From the NCBI GenBank assembly GCA_002291465.1, contig CP021238.1, forward strand, positions 1,674,001 through 1,738,000: a DNA stretch of 64,000 nucleotides, written 5' to 3'. Shown piece after piece: positions 63,433 to 64,000 of the stretch; the stretch's first letter is position 1; every line of letters begins with the position of its first letter. The notes under the pieces are model-generated. The model did not search any database. It saw nothing but the letters and a program-made list of their open reading frames with translations, and was not told where the DNA came from. This DNA comes from Mycobacterium lepraemurium. GTDB taxonomy: Bacteria > Actinomycetota > Actinomycetes > Mycobacteriales > Mycobacteriaceae. The position numbers and the translations under genes were made by a program.

Positions 63433-64000
63433 CCGACCCCAAGAGGCCGGTGCTGCATCCGCCCTCGATGCAGCGCGGGCAGATCGATGACCCGAAGCTG
63501 TCGGCGGCGCTGCGCACGCTCGAGCTCACCGTCAAACGCAAGCTCGACGGGGTGCTGCACGGCGACCACCTGGGCCTGATCCCGGGGCCGGGATCCGAGC
63601 CGGGGGAGTCGCGCGAGTACCAGCCCGGCGATGACGTGCGGCGGATGGACTGGGCCGTCACCGCGCGCACCACGCATCCGCACGTGCGGCAGATGATCGC
63701 CGACCGCGAGCTGGAGACCTGGCTGGTGGTCGACATGTCGGCCAGCCTAGACTTCGGCACCACGGTCTGCGAGAAGCGGGATCTGGCGGTGGCCGCGGCG
63801 GCTGCGATCACCTTCCTCAACAGCGGCGGCGGCAACCGGCTCGGCGCGCTGATTGCCAACGGCGCCACCATGACTCGGGTGCCGGCGCGGTCCGGGCGCC
63901 AGCACGAGCAGACGCTGCTGCGCACCATCGCGACCACACCGCGGGCGCCGGTCGGGGTGCGCGGCGATCTGGCGACGGCCATCGACGCGCTGCGCCGTCC
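63429..64000 (+). CDS. DUF58 protein (Rv1480-like), partial
   Basis: 190 codons are present before the window ends. It starts VTDPKRPVLHPPSMQRGQID and shows the DUF58 motif SREYQPGDDVRRMDWAVTAR followed by a VWA-like LVVDMSASLDFGT with a MIDAS-type DxSxS. Such proteins are encoded with MoxR ATPases and are thought to be their partners. GTG overlaps the moxR1 TGA. Confidence 0.9.

Overview
This window is high-GC chromosomal DNA from a slow-growing mycobacterium. Gene order follows, with gaps, the Mycobacterium tuberculosis Rv1408-Rv1480 segment: riboflavin genes, p55-lprG, uvrC-rapZ-yvcK-whiA, glycolysis, pentose phosphate pathway, heme A, suf operon, acn, ripAB, moxR1. PE_PGRS genes and the sufB intein known from M. 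tuberculosis are absent, a ppc gene lies after secG, and the proteins look like those of the M. avium complex. About 16 of roughly 62 genes are broken by nonsense codons, small indels or large truncations. That decay in an otherwise M. avium-like, non-M. leprae GC background best fits M. lepraemurium or a similarly decaying M. avium-complex relative. This identification is an inference from sequence features and remembered gene orders, not a database match.

Layout. 1-6.5 kb: end of rpe, ribD, the divergent p55-lprG pair, then ribE, ribBA, ribH and a PH-domain membrane protein. 6.5-9.5 kb: a haemophore-like secreted protein, a dead PPE gene and a dead JmjC/cupin gene. 9.6-14.5 kb: uvrC-rapZ-yvcK-whiA with overlapping ends. 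14.5-16.2 kb: an AT-rich island and a wax ester synthase/DGAT remnant cut at both ends. 16.2-19.9 kb: lipO, fadD12 and an acyltransferase. 20-23.8 kb: a small unknown protein, then a dead DUF3556 and FAD-oxidoreductase pair. 23.9-27.2 kb: gap-pgk-tpiA-secG. 27.2-29.4 kb: a decay zone with a truncated LLM oxidoreductase and a ppc fused by deletion to a convergent gene. 29.4-35.9 kb: tkt-tal-zwf-opcA-pgl operon with a frameshifted zwf. 36-39.8 kb: ctaB, dead qor, an Rv1455-like protein and frameshifted ctaA. 39.9-43.3 kb: ABC exporter plus mptB. 43.4-49.6 kb: intact sufR-B-D-C-S-U-T. 49.6-53.6 kb: decay zone (lipoprotein, fadE15, trxA, echA12). 53.6-59 kb: ABC-F protein, a broken small HTH gene, TetR regulator and acn. 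59.2-64 kb: Rv1476-like protein, ripA, ripB, moxR1 and a DUF58 protein running off the end.

Metabolically, riboflavin synthesis, lower glycolysis, Fe-S assembly, aconitase and peptidoglycan hydrolysis remain intact. Losses concentrate in lipid and CoA metabolism, redox side functions, PPE, anaplerotic ppc and, strikingly, the C-termini of zwf and ctaA. Two MIRU-like repeats sit at translationally coupled junctions (ribBA/ribH and zwf/opcA), a second dispersed palindromic repeat occurs twice, and several genes show a TANNNT hexamer 7-9 bases before the start codon, the pattern of leaderless mycobacterial mRNAs. I found no clearly new multi-gene system; the most informative content is the record of gene decay and the repeats and regulatory sites.
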